From Tubulanus polymorphus (Eukaryota; Nemertea; Palaeonemertea; Tubulaniformes; Tubulanidae): a DNA stretch of 64,000 nt. Shown here piece after piece: positions 8,332 to 18,505 of this stretch. The DNA lies in contig NC_134034.1 in assembly GCF_964204645.1 (NCBI RefSeq), forward strand, positions 8,985,414 through 9,049,413. Reading direction: 5' to 3'. The notes beneath the pieces are model-generated. The model worked only from the letters and a program-made list of their open reading frames with translations. It searched no databases and was not told the origin of the DNA. Numbering within the stretch: position 1 is the stretch's first letter; each line of letters starts with the position of its first letter. The position numbers were made by a program, and so were the translations under genes.

Positions 8332-9087
8332 TTACTCTTTACATCTTATAACTAATTCATAAATTACAGGGAAATTATTTAAATCAATTAAGTATCCATT
8401 ATGATTTCTTATTTCTAATTTAAAATTATTAAATTGAGGAATACAAGGTTTGAAATCACATTCAGCTAAATTATAATTTATTTGCGTTCCAAATTGTTTA
8501 ACATTCTTCAATGGTAAAATGTTTAATATACTAGAATTACAAGTTATATCTTTAGTTGCTTCGAATGTTTTTGTAGGATCGATTAAATTGCAATAAATAT
8601 AAAAGTGTGTAAAAGTCATTAAATTTGTATAAGTTTCGATACTTGAATAATCTCTATCCGGGAGAATTCCAAACAGTTTAGCTAAAGGTTTTCTTACTAG
8701 AAATCTATGTTGTTCATTAGTTAACTTTATTCTTATTTTATTCGAACTATCATTTTTGATAAATTTAATTTCAAATCTAGCAGCTGCACCCATTTTTAAA
8801 CGAGCTCTTCTATTAATTTCTTGCGCTAATGTTTCTAAATTATATAATCCTGGTTTTAGATAAAGATGAAACCATTTATTCAAATTTCTAACATGAATTT
8901 TAAAAGCTAAATGATCAAGACTTTTATTTGATATATTATGAAAAGAATTACATAAACTTATATTTACTAATTTTAAATCTACACAATTCTTAAATTCTCT
9001 ATCTAATTGTACTAATAAATTATGAGATTTATAATTTGTAAGCCTTCTAGAATCTACAAATATTCTGTATTCTTTTAATTCTACCAT
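8332..9087 (-). CDS. Candidate minor capsid (penton) protein, single jelly-roll type
   Basis: This 251-aa protein opens with ELKEYRIFVDSRRLTNYKS, has a beta-rich body with LNKWFHLYLKPGLYNLETLAQEINRRA, and closes with LEIRNHNGYLIDLNNFPVIYELVIR. The layout, size and the closing strand fit the Polinton minor capsid or penton protein. P2 has the same gene directly after its polymerase/OB-like genes (30035-30791), broken by one stop and one frameshift. The start is read from ATAAATAATGG, slightly offset from the usual TAAATG. The assignment is by pattern, order and length rather than by a catalytic motif. Confidence 0.65.
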   Translation of the reverse strand: MVELKEYRIFVDSRRLTNYKSHNLLVQLDREFKNCVDLKLVNISLCNSFHNISNKSLDHLAFKIHVRNLNKWFHLYLKPGLYNLETLAQEINRRARLKMGAAARFEIKFIKNDSSNKIRIKLTNEQHRFLVRKPLAKLFGILPDRDYSSIETYTNLMTFTHFYIYCNLIDPTKTFEATKDITCNSSILNILPLKNVKQFGTQINYNLAECDFKPCIPQFNNFKLEIRNHNGYLIDLNNFPVIYELVIRCKE

Positions 9088-9155
9088 TATTTATAACATA
9101 AAAAAATTACCGCTCATCACTAAAAATTAATTTTAATAAAATTTTTCCTTAATAA

Positions 9156-10457
9156 ATGGAAGAGAAGATAGAATGTGAAATTTGTGGTGAACTTCTAAGA
9201 AAAAGTAATAAGGCTCGACATATGAAAAAACATGATGAAAATTATAAACCCCCTAAAATAAACTGTCCAAAATGTAATCAATTATTCTCAAGAAATTATG
9301 TTAAAAAACATTCAGAGAAGTGTAGAATTAATGGCGCAACGGCTAATGTTGGTAATAATTCTGCTGAAGTTGAACCTGAAGTTATTTGGAAAAGACCTTT
9401 TTTATTTTATAACAAGAATAATGTAAAGAATAATTTCTGTGAGCCTTGTCAAGTAAAATATAGCCCTGACAATATAGAAGATTGGGAGAATCATCAATTT
9501 TGTAAAGCACACATAGATAAAATTTCTAATAAATTTGAAACTGAATTCAATGAAAGAAAAAATAATTTATTAGAAAAAATAAAATATGAGAAAACGTTAC
9601 CAGATAATGAAGAAACAGTTGAAAAGTTAGAAAAACAATATAATGAATTAACAAGAAAAACATATTATTGTAAATATTGTAAATTGATTATTACAACAAG
9701 TAATTCAAATCTACATAATAGAACAATAAAACATAAAGAAAACGTAAGAAAATACCAAGAGCTTAATGAAGATCTATTACCAATAAATTATAAACAAAAA
9801 TGCCCACAATGTAGTTATGCGACCTTAAGGCAAGAAGGTACTGTGTTATTTTGTGTTGATTGTGGATGGCAAAAGAATTTATGGGGTGAAGAAAAAACTA
9901 GAAATTTTCTTATAGATCCAAAATTAAATTATCTTGATGAAATTTTTAAAATATTTTCTATAGAAGATCATACACCAGAATATATGCAATGGCTTGAAAA
10001 AATGAAAATAATAGAAAATAAAAATGGTGAAATAACTAAAAAAGATATTATAAAAACAATTATTCCACCAACATTTAACACAAAAGAAAAGAAAATGTAT
10101 TTATATTTATTATTTAACGATTATTATGAAAAACCTAAATTAACAGAAGAAGATATGGAAAATATAAAAAAAATATTTAAACAAATATTAATGTATCATT
10201 TGGAAAATAGAATAACAGATTCAATAAATTATGAATTTTTTTTAAATAAGATTGTAAATTATTTAAACCTAGATATTATAATTCCATTTGATGAATTAAC
10301 AAACAAAAAGAAACAAAGAGAGCGAGATGAAATGTGGAACAAGATAGAACTTTATTTAAATGAGAAAAATGGAATGGAAGAAGAACCTGAACAATTAAAT
10401 GAAAATGAAGAAGCTAATAGTGATTTCGAGTATGATGATATTGATTTTATGTTTTAA
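9156..10457 (+). CDS. VLTF3-like late transcription factor with extra N-terminal zinc fingers
   Basis: This 433-aa protein is the only plus-strand gene of P1. The N-terminus has C2H2-like fingers (C7/C10/H22, a second at about 38-57, another CxxC around 95-119 and one at about 173-193). At about 213-240 is a zinc ribbon (QKCPQCSY...EGTVLFCVDCGW) followed by a helical domain that ends in IPFDELTNKKKQRERDEMWNKI, which matches the arrangement of the poxvirus/NCLDV A2L-type VLTF3 family. The gene is tail-to-tail with the polymerase, overlapping by 4 bases. P2 lacks it at this locus. The family call rests on my recognition of ribbon plus C-terminal motif and needs a profile search. Confidence 0.6.
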   Translation: MEEKIECEICGELLRKSNKARHMKKHDENYKPPKINCPKCNQLFSRNYVKKHSEKCRINGATANVGNNSAEVEPEVIWKRPFLFYNKNNVKNNFCEPCQVKYSPDNIEDWENHQFCKAHIDKISNKFETEFNERKNNLLEKIKYEKTLPDNEETVEKLEKQYNELTRKTYYCKYCKLIITTSNSNLHNRTIKHKENVRKYQELNEDLLPINYKQKCPQCSYATLRQEGTVLFCVDCGWQKNLWGEEKTRNFLIDPKLNYLDEIFKIFSIEDHTPEYMQWLEKMKIIENKNGEITKKDIIKTIIPPTFNTKEKKMYLYLLFNDYYEKPKLTEEDMENIKKIFKQILMYHLENRITDSINYEFFLNKIVNYLNLDIIIPFDELTNKKKQRERDEMWNKIELYLNEKNGMEEEPEQLNENEEANSDFEYDDIDFMF

Positions 10458-13400
10458 TGACCATAAGGTAATGTTTTTATACCATCATCTAAAATATGCC
10501 TTTTATCATCAAATGGATTTAAACTAGTTTTTTCAACTTCATTAATGTACATCTCATGATCTTCTGATCTTAAACAATTCATTTTGTGTTTCATTAAAAT
10601 TGATTTATATAAACACTTTATATAATCTTGAAATTCTATATGTTTATCAACCACATGTTTTGTTATTCCTTTTAACTTTTTAGCTTCATGATCTTTTGTT
10701 CTGTAACTATACATTTTACTTCTTATCCCAACAAATTCAATCATTTCATCACCTCCTAATTCATCTTTAAACTTACCAGGAATCTTTTTATTATCATTAC
10801 TAAACAATTCATGATCTTTAGGGTAATTGCTAAAGTCGAAATAATGTTTCAATGTTTTTAAGTCTTTTGTTATATCATTTGTCTTTATTTTTAGTATGTA
10901 CGCGTCAATATCAAAATATAATATTTCAATGTGTTTTTCCCCAAAATGGGGTTGTAATACATTATAATAAAAATCGTACATTAATAATTTTGAAACTTCT
11001 AAAACTGTTGAACCAATGAAAATGGGTTTATTAAATTTCATGGATGTTCTTTTCAATTTTACCGCTGTTAAATAATCTTCGAATCTTTTATTTCCTAGAT
11101 GTCTAGGACTTGATTGTAAATGCCTTAATCTTTCATAATTATTTACTAATTCAATGTCGTTTCTATTACGAATATTCTCACAAGTTTTTCCATAAAAACT
11201 ATTATTCATCAATTTAAAACAATCTTTTTCGAAATCAGTTTTTGATATTGTTCTCTGTTGAGTATTGAAATCTATATATTTTTCTAACCACTTCGATTGA
11301 TTAAATTCAATATATCTATGTACTTTCTTTAATTTCATTCCTTGTTTTAGATAAAATTTTAACATTCTATAATGAACAATATAATTGTATTTATTATTTT
11401 GAGTAAGTATTAATTTTTCTGTAAAAACATGATCTTTCGGTTTTATTTTCTTCTGGTATTCACTTAAATAACTATCATCTACAGTTAAATGTTCTGGGCA
11501 ATAAGGTAAGTTTCTTGTTTTAAACTTTATATTTTCAGGATATTCTAAATCAACTACAAAGAAATAACCAATTGGTGCTTCATCTTTTAAACTCGCAATT
11601 GCGCTTTCCCAATCAGTTTTATCATCATTTTCAACTTCTGTTAATATAAAATTTTTATATGGTTGAGGTTGCATCATTGCCCAACCATATAAATTATTGG
11701 CGTCAATATATAATAATTTATATTCATCATTTGCTTTAAAATACCTATCTCCCATAACACCACTAATTCCACCTCTAATTGATTTTTCAAATAATAAAAC
11801 CATATCTGGTTCTTTTAATAAATCTAATTCTACATTTGTATATTTTAAACCACATTGCCAGGTTAAACCAGGACTAGAGTAGCAATAACAAGGATCAACA
11901 TTAAAATGGTTTAGATTAACTTCTCTAAACTTTTCAAATATGTCAGCCAATATCATAACATCTGATTTTAAATATAAATCAACTAATTCGCCATGATTTT
12001 TCATCTTAAAATGGTTCCAAATATTTAATGTTCTATCAAAAACTTTGTCTTTCACATACTCCTCTTTTAATTTATCATAAAATTGATCTTTTAATAATTC
12101 TGTTACATTAAAATCATCATGTGTTTTATAAAATGAATAAGGAATTGCGCCTTTATATCTCAATAATTTAAAATCTTGGTCATTTGGATAATAATATCGA
12201 GTTATAACAAAATCATTATCAACTAATGATTTTGATAAATTATCTAATGAACTTGCTAGAAATCTATAAGAATCTAAAAATCTAATGCAACCAAATTGAA
12301 ATGAAATATAATTTTCAGATGTTTTAGCTAATAGTTTAAAATCATATTTTCTTACATTTGCTTCGTTCATAGCATTAAATTCTTCTATTTCTTGATTAAT
12401 TGCGCCCAATTTTCCCGATAATTGTTTTATAAATAGATGGGTATCATATCCTGATAAATTATGAAATAATATTGGTACGAAATTTACTTTTTTAGCTTGT
12501 AAATTGCAATCTTCATGAGCAGCTCCACGATATTTTGAATTTAAATGATCATGATCTCTAACTCTTTTATCAAATGAATAAAAACGTTTTTCACAATAAC
12601 AACAATGAGTTGCATAATTAAAATCAATTTCATCTTCTTTTGTCATAACTATTCTTTTATTTTTGTTTAATAATTTTGCAAAATCACTTTCTAATTCAAT
12701 CATTTTATCACAAAAATCATTAACTACATTTTCACCTCTAAAAGAAATATATTGACTTTCATATAATTCGGGATAATTTGATTTTATATAAATTCCATAA
12801 GCAGCGGCTCTTTGATGAACTTTTTTAATTGTATTTATAATTGGTGGGTCTTGAATTATATCTTCATTTAATTCATTTCCTTTATCCATTGATTTAAATA
12901 ATTGCTTTTTGTTATATATTTCTTTTCTATCTTGATCAGTTAATTCTTTATTCAACGATTCAAAATCCCCATAAATTACAAATGGAACAATATTTTTAAA
13001 TTTATGATTAGTAAATTTCAATTTATAATCTTTTTCTGTTGGCATTATTAATTTACAAAAATCTTTATTATCACATAATTCTTTATGTTTTAATAATGTA
13101 TTCTCAGTTCTAAATTTAGATAAACATTTTCTACATAGATAAATTTTATGGCTGTTAAAATCACTTTCTGTTCTAAAGAATAAATCAATTTGTTTTAACC
13201 ACATATAATGTTCATTTTCATCTTTTTTGTAATATAACAAATCTATAGCATTTTCATCATCATAATATTCTGTTAAATATAAAGCTTCCAATGTATAATC
13301 TTTAATATTTTCACCTTTTGTCTTTGGTAATTGCATTAATTCGAATACATTTATTTTTAAATTATTAATTTTTTCTATTTTGGGTATCATTTTTATAGTT

Positions 13401-14455
13401 ACTGGATATTGATCAATTTTATATAATGTTTCATATTTCCGGTAATCTGTTATTCTATAAACATGTTCTTCTGTTGGATGTAAGCAACTAATAATTGACC
13501 ATAGAAAACATTTATTATCTTCATTTTGAACATTTATTACTGCTTTTGTTGTAAATGGTAATTTAATATAAGATGATGCTTTAATATCCTTTTCTGTTGT
13601 AAAGTTTGAATCATTTTTAAACATTTTATTACTTTTTGATGTTTTATTCCTTTTTGTATTATAAACATTTAAATCTAAATATATAATTTCATTCAATGTT
13701 AAGCCAGAACCCTCAAAATATCTTTCTTCAATATGACGTTTAAATTCATTTAATATTTTTTCTAACTTCTCTTTTATTTGTGTTTTTGAAATTATTTCTT
13801 CAGAGAGTGTTTGAATATTATAATCCATTTTTTCTTCTGACTTTATAAAACTTACTTTCCCAGAGATACTAATTTTTGGATATTCAACATCTGTTATCAA
13901 ATCTAGTATTTTTTCTATTATTTCATTAAATTTATTATAATCTTCTATTGTTGTACCTTTAAAAAATCTAAATATAATAGCTGCAGGACCAATTTTACTA
14001 TGTAATGTTTCTAAGATTTCAATTGTATCTTTTATTTCTAGTGAATCAATATAATTTCTAACATTTTCCATGTAAGGTTTATTTGAAATGGATTTAGTTT
14101 TTGAAGTTGATTCTTTTACTTGTTGAGGTTTATTATCAAAATATTCTAATCCTAAAACATTATTACTCAAATTTTTATAATGTTTTTGTGATTCGAGATG
14201 TCTATTATAATTCCTTTTTACTATAAATTCATTACAAACTTCACATTTTATTTCATCCACATTCATATTTTCTAATCGTTCTTTTCTTTCATTGGAATTT
14301 TCTGGAGTTTCAAAATCTATTACATTTTTTATATGATTTGCAGTTTTTTCATGTCGTGTTTTATTAGATGTATCGATGTATTTTTTACAATATTGACAAT
14401 AATATTGATTTTTATTGACATTATTGTTTTCTAGTTGGAACTCACTGTCTCCCAT
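10454..14455 (-). CDS. Protein-primed-type family B DNA polymerase (Polinton PolB)
   Basis: At 1333 aa it replicates the element. Two N-terminal C2H2 fingers lie at about 18-43 and 70-95, and another CxxC..H..C at about 440-465. The 3'-5' exonuclease has YGDFES near 493 and HNLSGYDTHLF near 661. An HNH/endonuclease VII-like insert (CCYC...VRDHDHL...GAAHEDCNL) lies at about 617-648. Polymerase motif A is LLYIDANNLYGWAMM (about 913), motif B KLMNNSFYGKT (about 1080) and motif C YFDIDAY (about 1178). P2 has YFDTDSY at motif C, so P1 has T-to-I and S-to-A changes while both catalytic Asp remain. The start is at ATTTTTTTCCCTAATAAATG. Confidence 0.95.
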   Translation of the reverse strand: MGDSEFQLENNNVNKNQYYCQYCKKYIDTSNKTRHEKTANHIKNVIDFETPENSNERKERLENMNVDEIKCEVCNEFIVKRNYNRHLESQKHYKNLSNNVLGLEYFDNKPQQVKESTSKTKSISNKPYMENVRNYIDSLEIKDTIEILETLHSKIGPAAIIFRFFKGTTIEDYNKFNEIIEKILDLITDVEYPKISISGKVSFIKSEEKMDYNIQTLSEEIISKTQIKEKLEKILNEFKRHIEERYFEGSGLTLNEIIYLDLNVYNTKRNKTSKSNKMFKNDSNFTTEKDIKASSYIKLPFTTKAVINVQNEDNKCFLWSIISCLHPTEEHVYRITDYRKYETLYKIDQYPVTIKMIPKIEKINNLKINVFELMQLPKTKGENIKDYTLEALYLTEYYDDENAIDLLYYKKDENEHYMWLKQIDLFFRTESDFNSHKIYLCRKCLSKFRTENTLLKHKELCDNKDFCKLIMPTEKDYKLKFTNHKFKNIVPFVIYGDFESLNKELTDQDRKEIYNKKQLFKSMDKGNELNEDIIQDPPIINTIKKVHQRAAAYGIYIKSNYPELYESQYISFRGENVVNDFCDKMIELESDFAKLLNKNKRIVMTKEDEIDFNYATHCCYCEKRFYSFDKRVRDHDHLNSKYRGAAHEDCNLQAKKVNFVPILFHNLSGYDTHLFIKQLSGKLGAINQEIEEFNAMNEANVRKYDFKLLAKTSENYISFQFGCIRFLDSYRFLASSLDNLSKSLVDNDFVITRYYYPNDQDFKLLRYKGAIPYSFYKTHDDFNVTELLKDQFYDKLKEEYVKDKVFDRTLNIWNHFKMKNHGELVDLYLKSDVMILADIFEKFREVNLNHFNVDPCYCYSSPGLTWQCGLKYTNVELDLLKEPDMVLLFEKSIRGGISGVMGDRYFKANDEYKLLYIDANNLYGWAMMQPQPYKNFILTEVENDDKTDWESAIASLKDEAPIGYFFVVDLEYPENIKFKTRNLPYCPEHLTVDDSYLSEYQKKIKPKDHVFTEKLILTQNNKYNYIVHYRMLKFYLKQGMKLKKVHRYIEFNQSKWLEKYIDFNTQQRTISKTDFEKDCFKLMNNSFYGKTCENIRNRNDIELVNNYERLRHLQSSPRHLGNKRFEDYLTAVKLKRTSMKFNKPIFIGSTVLEVSKLLMYDFYYNVLQPHFGEKHIEILYFDIDAYILKIKTNDITKDLKTLKHYFDFSNYPKDHELFSNDNKKIPGKFKDELGGDEMIEFVGIRSKMYSYRTKDHEAKKLKGITKHVVDKHIEFQDYIKCLYKSILMKHKMNCLRSEDHEMYINEVEKTSLNPFDDKRHILDDGIKTLPYGH

Positions 14456-14540
14456 TTATTAGGGAAAAAAATTACTTGTGGTGATGAGTGGTGTCTCGTC
14501 CTCTCGTCCTCTGGCCTGAAAACGCCATCTTCTAATTACT
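14456..14540. repeat. Candidate right terminus of P1
   Basis: Between the polymerase start and host-like sequence there are only about 85 bases. Read inward from 14540 the sequence starts AGTAATTAGAAGATGG, sharing AGTAAT with the ends of P2 and P3. It contains a short GAGGACGAGAGGACGAGAC repeat. It is not a palindrome and does not resemble the P2/P3 hairpin ends, so P1 belongs to a different terminal class or is truncated here. Confidence 0.35.
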
Positions 14541-15125
14541 CATGATAAATTTCCGAAATTCGAAGTCAAGTGTTCAGACTCGGGGATATCTCAATTGGTC
14601 AGTTACTGACCATCGTGGTGTCACCATTGTGGTCTATAGCTCAAATGAAACATGTGGAACCGAGCGTTAAGTCATTTCCTGGAGTGACGTGATCCAAAAA
14701 TGCCCTAACTGGAAAAGGCAGTCTCTCAATTGGATGAAACCAAATCGGACAGGACAATTAAAATTTGGGAAGGTCACAGGTAGTGGACTTTCTACGAAGC
14801 CCACGCGGTGAGCGTATTAATATGAAATCTTTTTTTAAACCACCATGTACCACGAAGTAATTAGCATCGTTGTAAGCACTTGAAACAGCCATTAACCACT
14901 TGAAACTGTCAGATCAAACATCATACCGCATCCCCGCAAAGAGGGGTGGTTCAGCAAACCGGAGTTTTCATTGGCCTCTCTAGACTACCCCGCCAGTACG
15001 GGTAGCCGAGCAAACCGGAAAACTCATAATGTACGCACCAACCGGCACAGGCCTAACACTTTTTGTCAACTGTGTGTACCGTAGTAGGCTATCGATAATC
15101 ACCTGATACTTTTCTGTCGTTTGTT
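14541..15125. other. Host flank without recognisable gene
   Basis: The composition changes to moderately GC-richer sequence. I see no open frame of note and no RNA gene. Short stretches such as CGGAGTTTTC / GAAAACTC appear as scattered inverted pairs around 14960-15020. Confidence 0.5.
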
Positions 15126-15620
15126 GTCAGAGCTCAGACCACTATTCCAAAATCTTCTATATCCTATAGTAAAAACAAGAAATTCGAGAGTTTAGTTCAT
15201 ATATAAGCGCGTAAATTCAGGGGAAATCCTGCTTATGGCTCATAGGCCAGCATCTTAGCTACGCATTGAAGTGGTTTTCGCCCCACATACCCAACCTAAC
15301 TTTTGAAATAATCAAACCTTTAGAAAGGAGGGGTATCCCAGTACAGGTATGCCAGTACATCCGAGCCAAATATCTAAGGGAATCCCCCACCGTGTTTGGT
15401 ACCCTTACTCCAAGCAAAAAAAGTCCAGGGAATCCCTTATTTCATCATCAATCTGTCTCTCGGATGGATTTCATACATATAACCGAAATTCGTTACCTAT
15501 CCCATTTGCAGAAATTATGGCAACATTTACGGGGGACCTCTTCTTCACTCTAGGTACTATTTTTGGGGTCCGGCCCTACGCATCTTCGAGCTACTAACCT
15601 AATTGTGGTCTGATGCCTGT
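15126..15620 (+). repeat. Direct repeat R1, copy 1
   Basis: About 490 bases are nearly identical to 17549-18050 in the same orientation, starting TGTCAGAGCTCAGACC and ending around CGAGCTACTAACCTAA. Differences are a few substitutions and small indels. The two copies flank 1.9 kb with no coding capacity. An LTR or a dispersed repeat unit are both possible; the ends lack a clean CA-3'. Short ORFs inside are by-products of the repeat. Confidence 0.75.
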
Positions 15621-15830
15621 CAAGTACCCAAACTTAAGAATAGCATTGGTTTTTGTACAGTTTTAGAAAGAGTGGAGACACCCTAGTTATACAACGCAAT
15701 ACAATAGCTCTCGGCCAATTACACATGGAAATACATACTAATGCACAAATCGCGCGTATGCGACAAAATCCAAGTTTTCTATCAATATCATCTAAGTCAA
15801 ACATTCATTTCAAAATATGAATAAAATAAT

Positions 15831-16333
15831 TAGGGTTTTCTGACTTTTGTCGAAAAACCCTCTTGAAATTCTGTTGATTATCATTATTATTATATATTTT
15901 CCGCCGATTTCGCCAAATAAAATTCATCTTCATTCAGATTCGGCAACTGACAGCTTCGAAACGAAATGTATAAACTGATACTGTAATAACGGTCTCTCTG
16001 AACCAACAGATTGTCTGAATGTACATTCCATCCTATTTGAAACTTAAAATTACTTATTAGGTTACTGTAAATAAAGAATTGAATTGTTAGACAACAAGCA
16101 TCGGCGAAATAACAGTTTGTGACGTCATTTAGTAAGTAAATAAAGGAGGGCTCCGAGAATTTCCAAATCATGGGGGACTATACTGGGGTTAGACCATTCA
16201 ACCAAAAAGAGGATTGCTCCGATAATATCCAAATCATCTCATTTTATATTTTCCATCGAATACCCGGTAATTAATTTTTCCTTTCGATCACATGCATCCA
16301 GAAAACCCGTTATCGCTGCTTTGCAGCTATATT
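15831..16333 (+). repeat. Tandem duplication R2, copy 1
   Basis: A unit of about 503 bases opening TAGGGTTTTCTGACTTT and ending in GCTTTGCAGCTATATTTA is followed directly by a second copy (16334-16842). The copies differ by scattered substitutions, a 5-base insertion (GAATT) and a few indels. The unit has an internal near-palindrome (AGGGTTTTCTG...CGAAAACCCT). No coding function is apparent. Confidence 0.75.
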
Positions 16334-16842
16334 TAGGGTTTTCTGACTTTCGTCGAAAACCCTCTTGAAATTCTCTTGATTATTATTATTTTTATATATT
16401 TTCCGCCGATTTCGCCAAATAAAATTCATCTTCATTCAGATTCGGCAACTGACAGCTTCGAAACGAAATGTATATATTGATACTGTAATAACGGTCTCTC
16501 TGAACCAACAGATTGTCTGAATGTACTTTCCATCCTATTTGAAACTTAAGATTACTTATTAGGTTACTGTAAATAAAGAATTGAATTGAATTGTTAGACA
16601 ACAAGCACCGGCGAAATAACAGTTTGTGACGTCATTTAGTGAGTAAATGAAGGAGGGCTCCGGGAATTTCCAAATCACGGGGACTATACTGGGGTTAGAC
16701 CATTCAACCAAAAAGAGGATTGCTCCGATCATATCCAAATCATCTTATTTTATTTTTTTCCATCGAATACCCGGTAATTAATTTTTCCTTTCGATCATAT
16801 GCATCCAGAAAACCCGTTATCGCTGCTTTGCAGCTATATTTA
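16334..16842 (+). repeat. Tandem duplication R2, copy 2
   Basis: This is the second copy of the unit described at 15831-16333. Its last 80 bases recur in inverted orientation at 20797-20877, so the family is dispersed in this genome. Confidence 0.75.
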
Positions 16843-17548
16843 TACAACATTTTCTGAATACTTGATAGATTTTTTTCACTGATGGATATAAATATATGGC
16901 TATGGATAAAAATCAGAAACACAATCTTTAAGCATTTTTTGAAAAAAAAATGCCATTTTCATCATCGAATTGGCTGAAACCTTTAGATTTGGCGTTTTCT
17001 TGCGCTGAAGGCCTAATTCGAATGCACCCTACTGCGTCCACAGGCCTTCGGCCGGGACGAATTTTATATAACATGTGTAGTTGTCACCAGTACTACTTAG
17101 GAAAAATATCACAACTGGCCTCTGACAATGTCCTTTCGGTTGCCATGGTTTCAACGAAAATATGCATTTCCCCTACCCCTTAAATTCCTGACAGTATCTG
17201 GCACCAAAAAGTCAGCCAAACTAGTTAACTTAATCAAAGAAAGCTGAATTAATGTGATTATTCTGCATGGGCAAGGATGGCCTTTATGAAATAAATTTAT
17301 GAGCCTAGACCGAGCCTCCTACGAGAAAATATCTTACGATTCATGCCTAAAAATTGACCGAAATCTGCGATTCTAGCCTTCTACAAGCAAAAATATAACC
17401 AAATCCTACCATGAAACTGATTAAAATCAGCGAATTAGGTCTCAATGAATGCCTCAAGACGACTCATATGTGCAGAAGATGTATAAGATAAAAATTATTT
17501 GTGAAATTTCATCAAAACTTCAAAATTTGTTATTTTAGCTGTATTGGC
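16843..17548. other. Non-coding stretch between repeats
   Basis: I see no conserved gene. A 77-codon open frame at 16950-17183 has no recognisable domain and no homologue elsewhere in the window. Confidence 0.5.
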
Positions 17549-18050
17549 TGTCAGAGCTCAGACCACTATTCCAAAATCTACTATATCCAATAGTAAAAAC
17601 AAGAAATTCGAGAGTTTAGTTCATATATAAGCGCGTAAATTCAGGGGAAATCCTGCATATGGCTCATAGGCCAGCATCTTAGCTACGCATTGAAGTGGTT
17701 TTCGCCCCACATACCCAACCTAACTTTTGAAATAATCAAACCTTCAGAAAGGAGGGGTATCCCAGTACAGGTATGCCAGTACATCCGAGCCAAATATCTA
17801 AGGGAATCCCCCACCGTGTTTGGTACCCTTACTCCAAGCAAAAAAAGTCCAGGGAATCCCTTATTTCTTCATAATCAATCTGTTTTCAGGATCAATGGAT
17901 TTCATACATATAACCGAAATTCGTTACCTATCCCATTTGCAGAAATTATGGCAACATTTATGGGGGACCTCTTCTTCACCCTAGGTACTATTTTTGGGGT
18001 CCGGCCCCACGCATCTTCGAGCTACTAACCTAAGTGTGTTCTGATGCCTT
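17549..18050 (+). repeat. Direct repeat R1, copy 2
   Basis: This is the second copy of the repeat at 15126-15620, in the same orientation. It shares the opening TGTCAGAGCTCAGACC and the GCATCTTCGAGCTACTAACC end. Confidence 0.75.
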
Positions 18051-18379
18051 CTCTCTGAGACGAACATAATTCTAATAGCCCTCCGCGACTCAACGACCTT
18101 GATTTAAACTTGATCAATTCAAAATCTGTTTATTGAAGCTTTTGGTTACATGAACTGATCAGCAATATACTTAAATGAAACAGGGAAGTGTGATGAGATG
18201 AAATACGGACGCTTTTAATTGCCGGATGTAGGCTATTCAATTCAGCCCGTACATCAAAGGTTACCGCAACAGCAGTAAGCTACGCTTATCGAGTGTGTGT
18301 TACCAGCTGAACACCAGTCAACATCAACTTTGATTCGGTCGCAGAACAACCCGCAATAGTTTTAGCCCGATAAATGTTC

Positions 18380-18505
18380 TGCGATCGATACTACGCATGC
18401 GCACTGCAGTTCATTGAACAACGTGGAAGTGGCTGTGTATACATATATTTTTCTTTAGAAAATCGGTTGAAATTCAACAACTTCTCGTAAAATTTGTCCA
18501 AAAAG
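18380..18505 (+). promoter_or_regulatory. Candidate host promoter and 5' UTR exon
   Basis: A CGCATGCGC core (18394-18402) matches the palindromic NRF1-type site common in animal promoters. About 100 bases downstream, AAAAG is followed by GTATGTATTT, a good 5' splice donor (intron from 18506). A pyrimidine-rich acceptor (CTTTTCTTGTTTTTAG) lies just before the ATG at 18884. Together these suggest a short untranslated exon spliced to the coding exon. This is an inference from signals only. Confidence 0.4.

Larger units (their letters stand above)
1..14540 (-). mobile_element. Polinton/Maverick element P1 (left end outside window)
   Basis: An AT-rich block of tightly packed genes holds the Polinton core set: family B DNA polymerase, retroviral-type integrase, A32-like ATPase and jelly-roll capsid candidates. 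All genes lie on the minus strand except the VLTF3-like gene at 9156-10457. The right edge is put at 14540 because composition changes to host-like just after the polymerase start, and the sequence there ends in ATTACT, matching the terminal ATTACT of P2. The six bases after it would be CATGAT. The true left end is not in the window, so neither the terminal repeat nor the duplication can be confirmed. Only two clear nonsense changes were seen in the whole block. Confidence 0.9.

Noticed and set aside
15266-18028. Paired ORFs in the R1 repeats
   Set aside because: They occur twice only because the repeat is duplicated, and show frame differences between copies with no domain.
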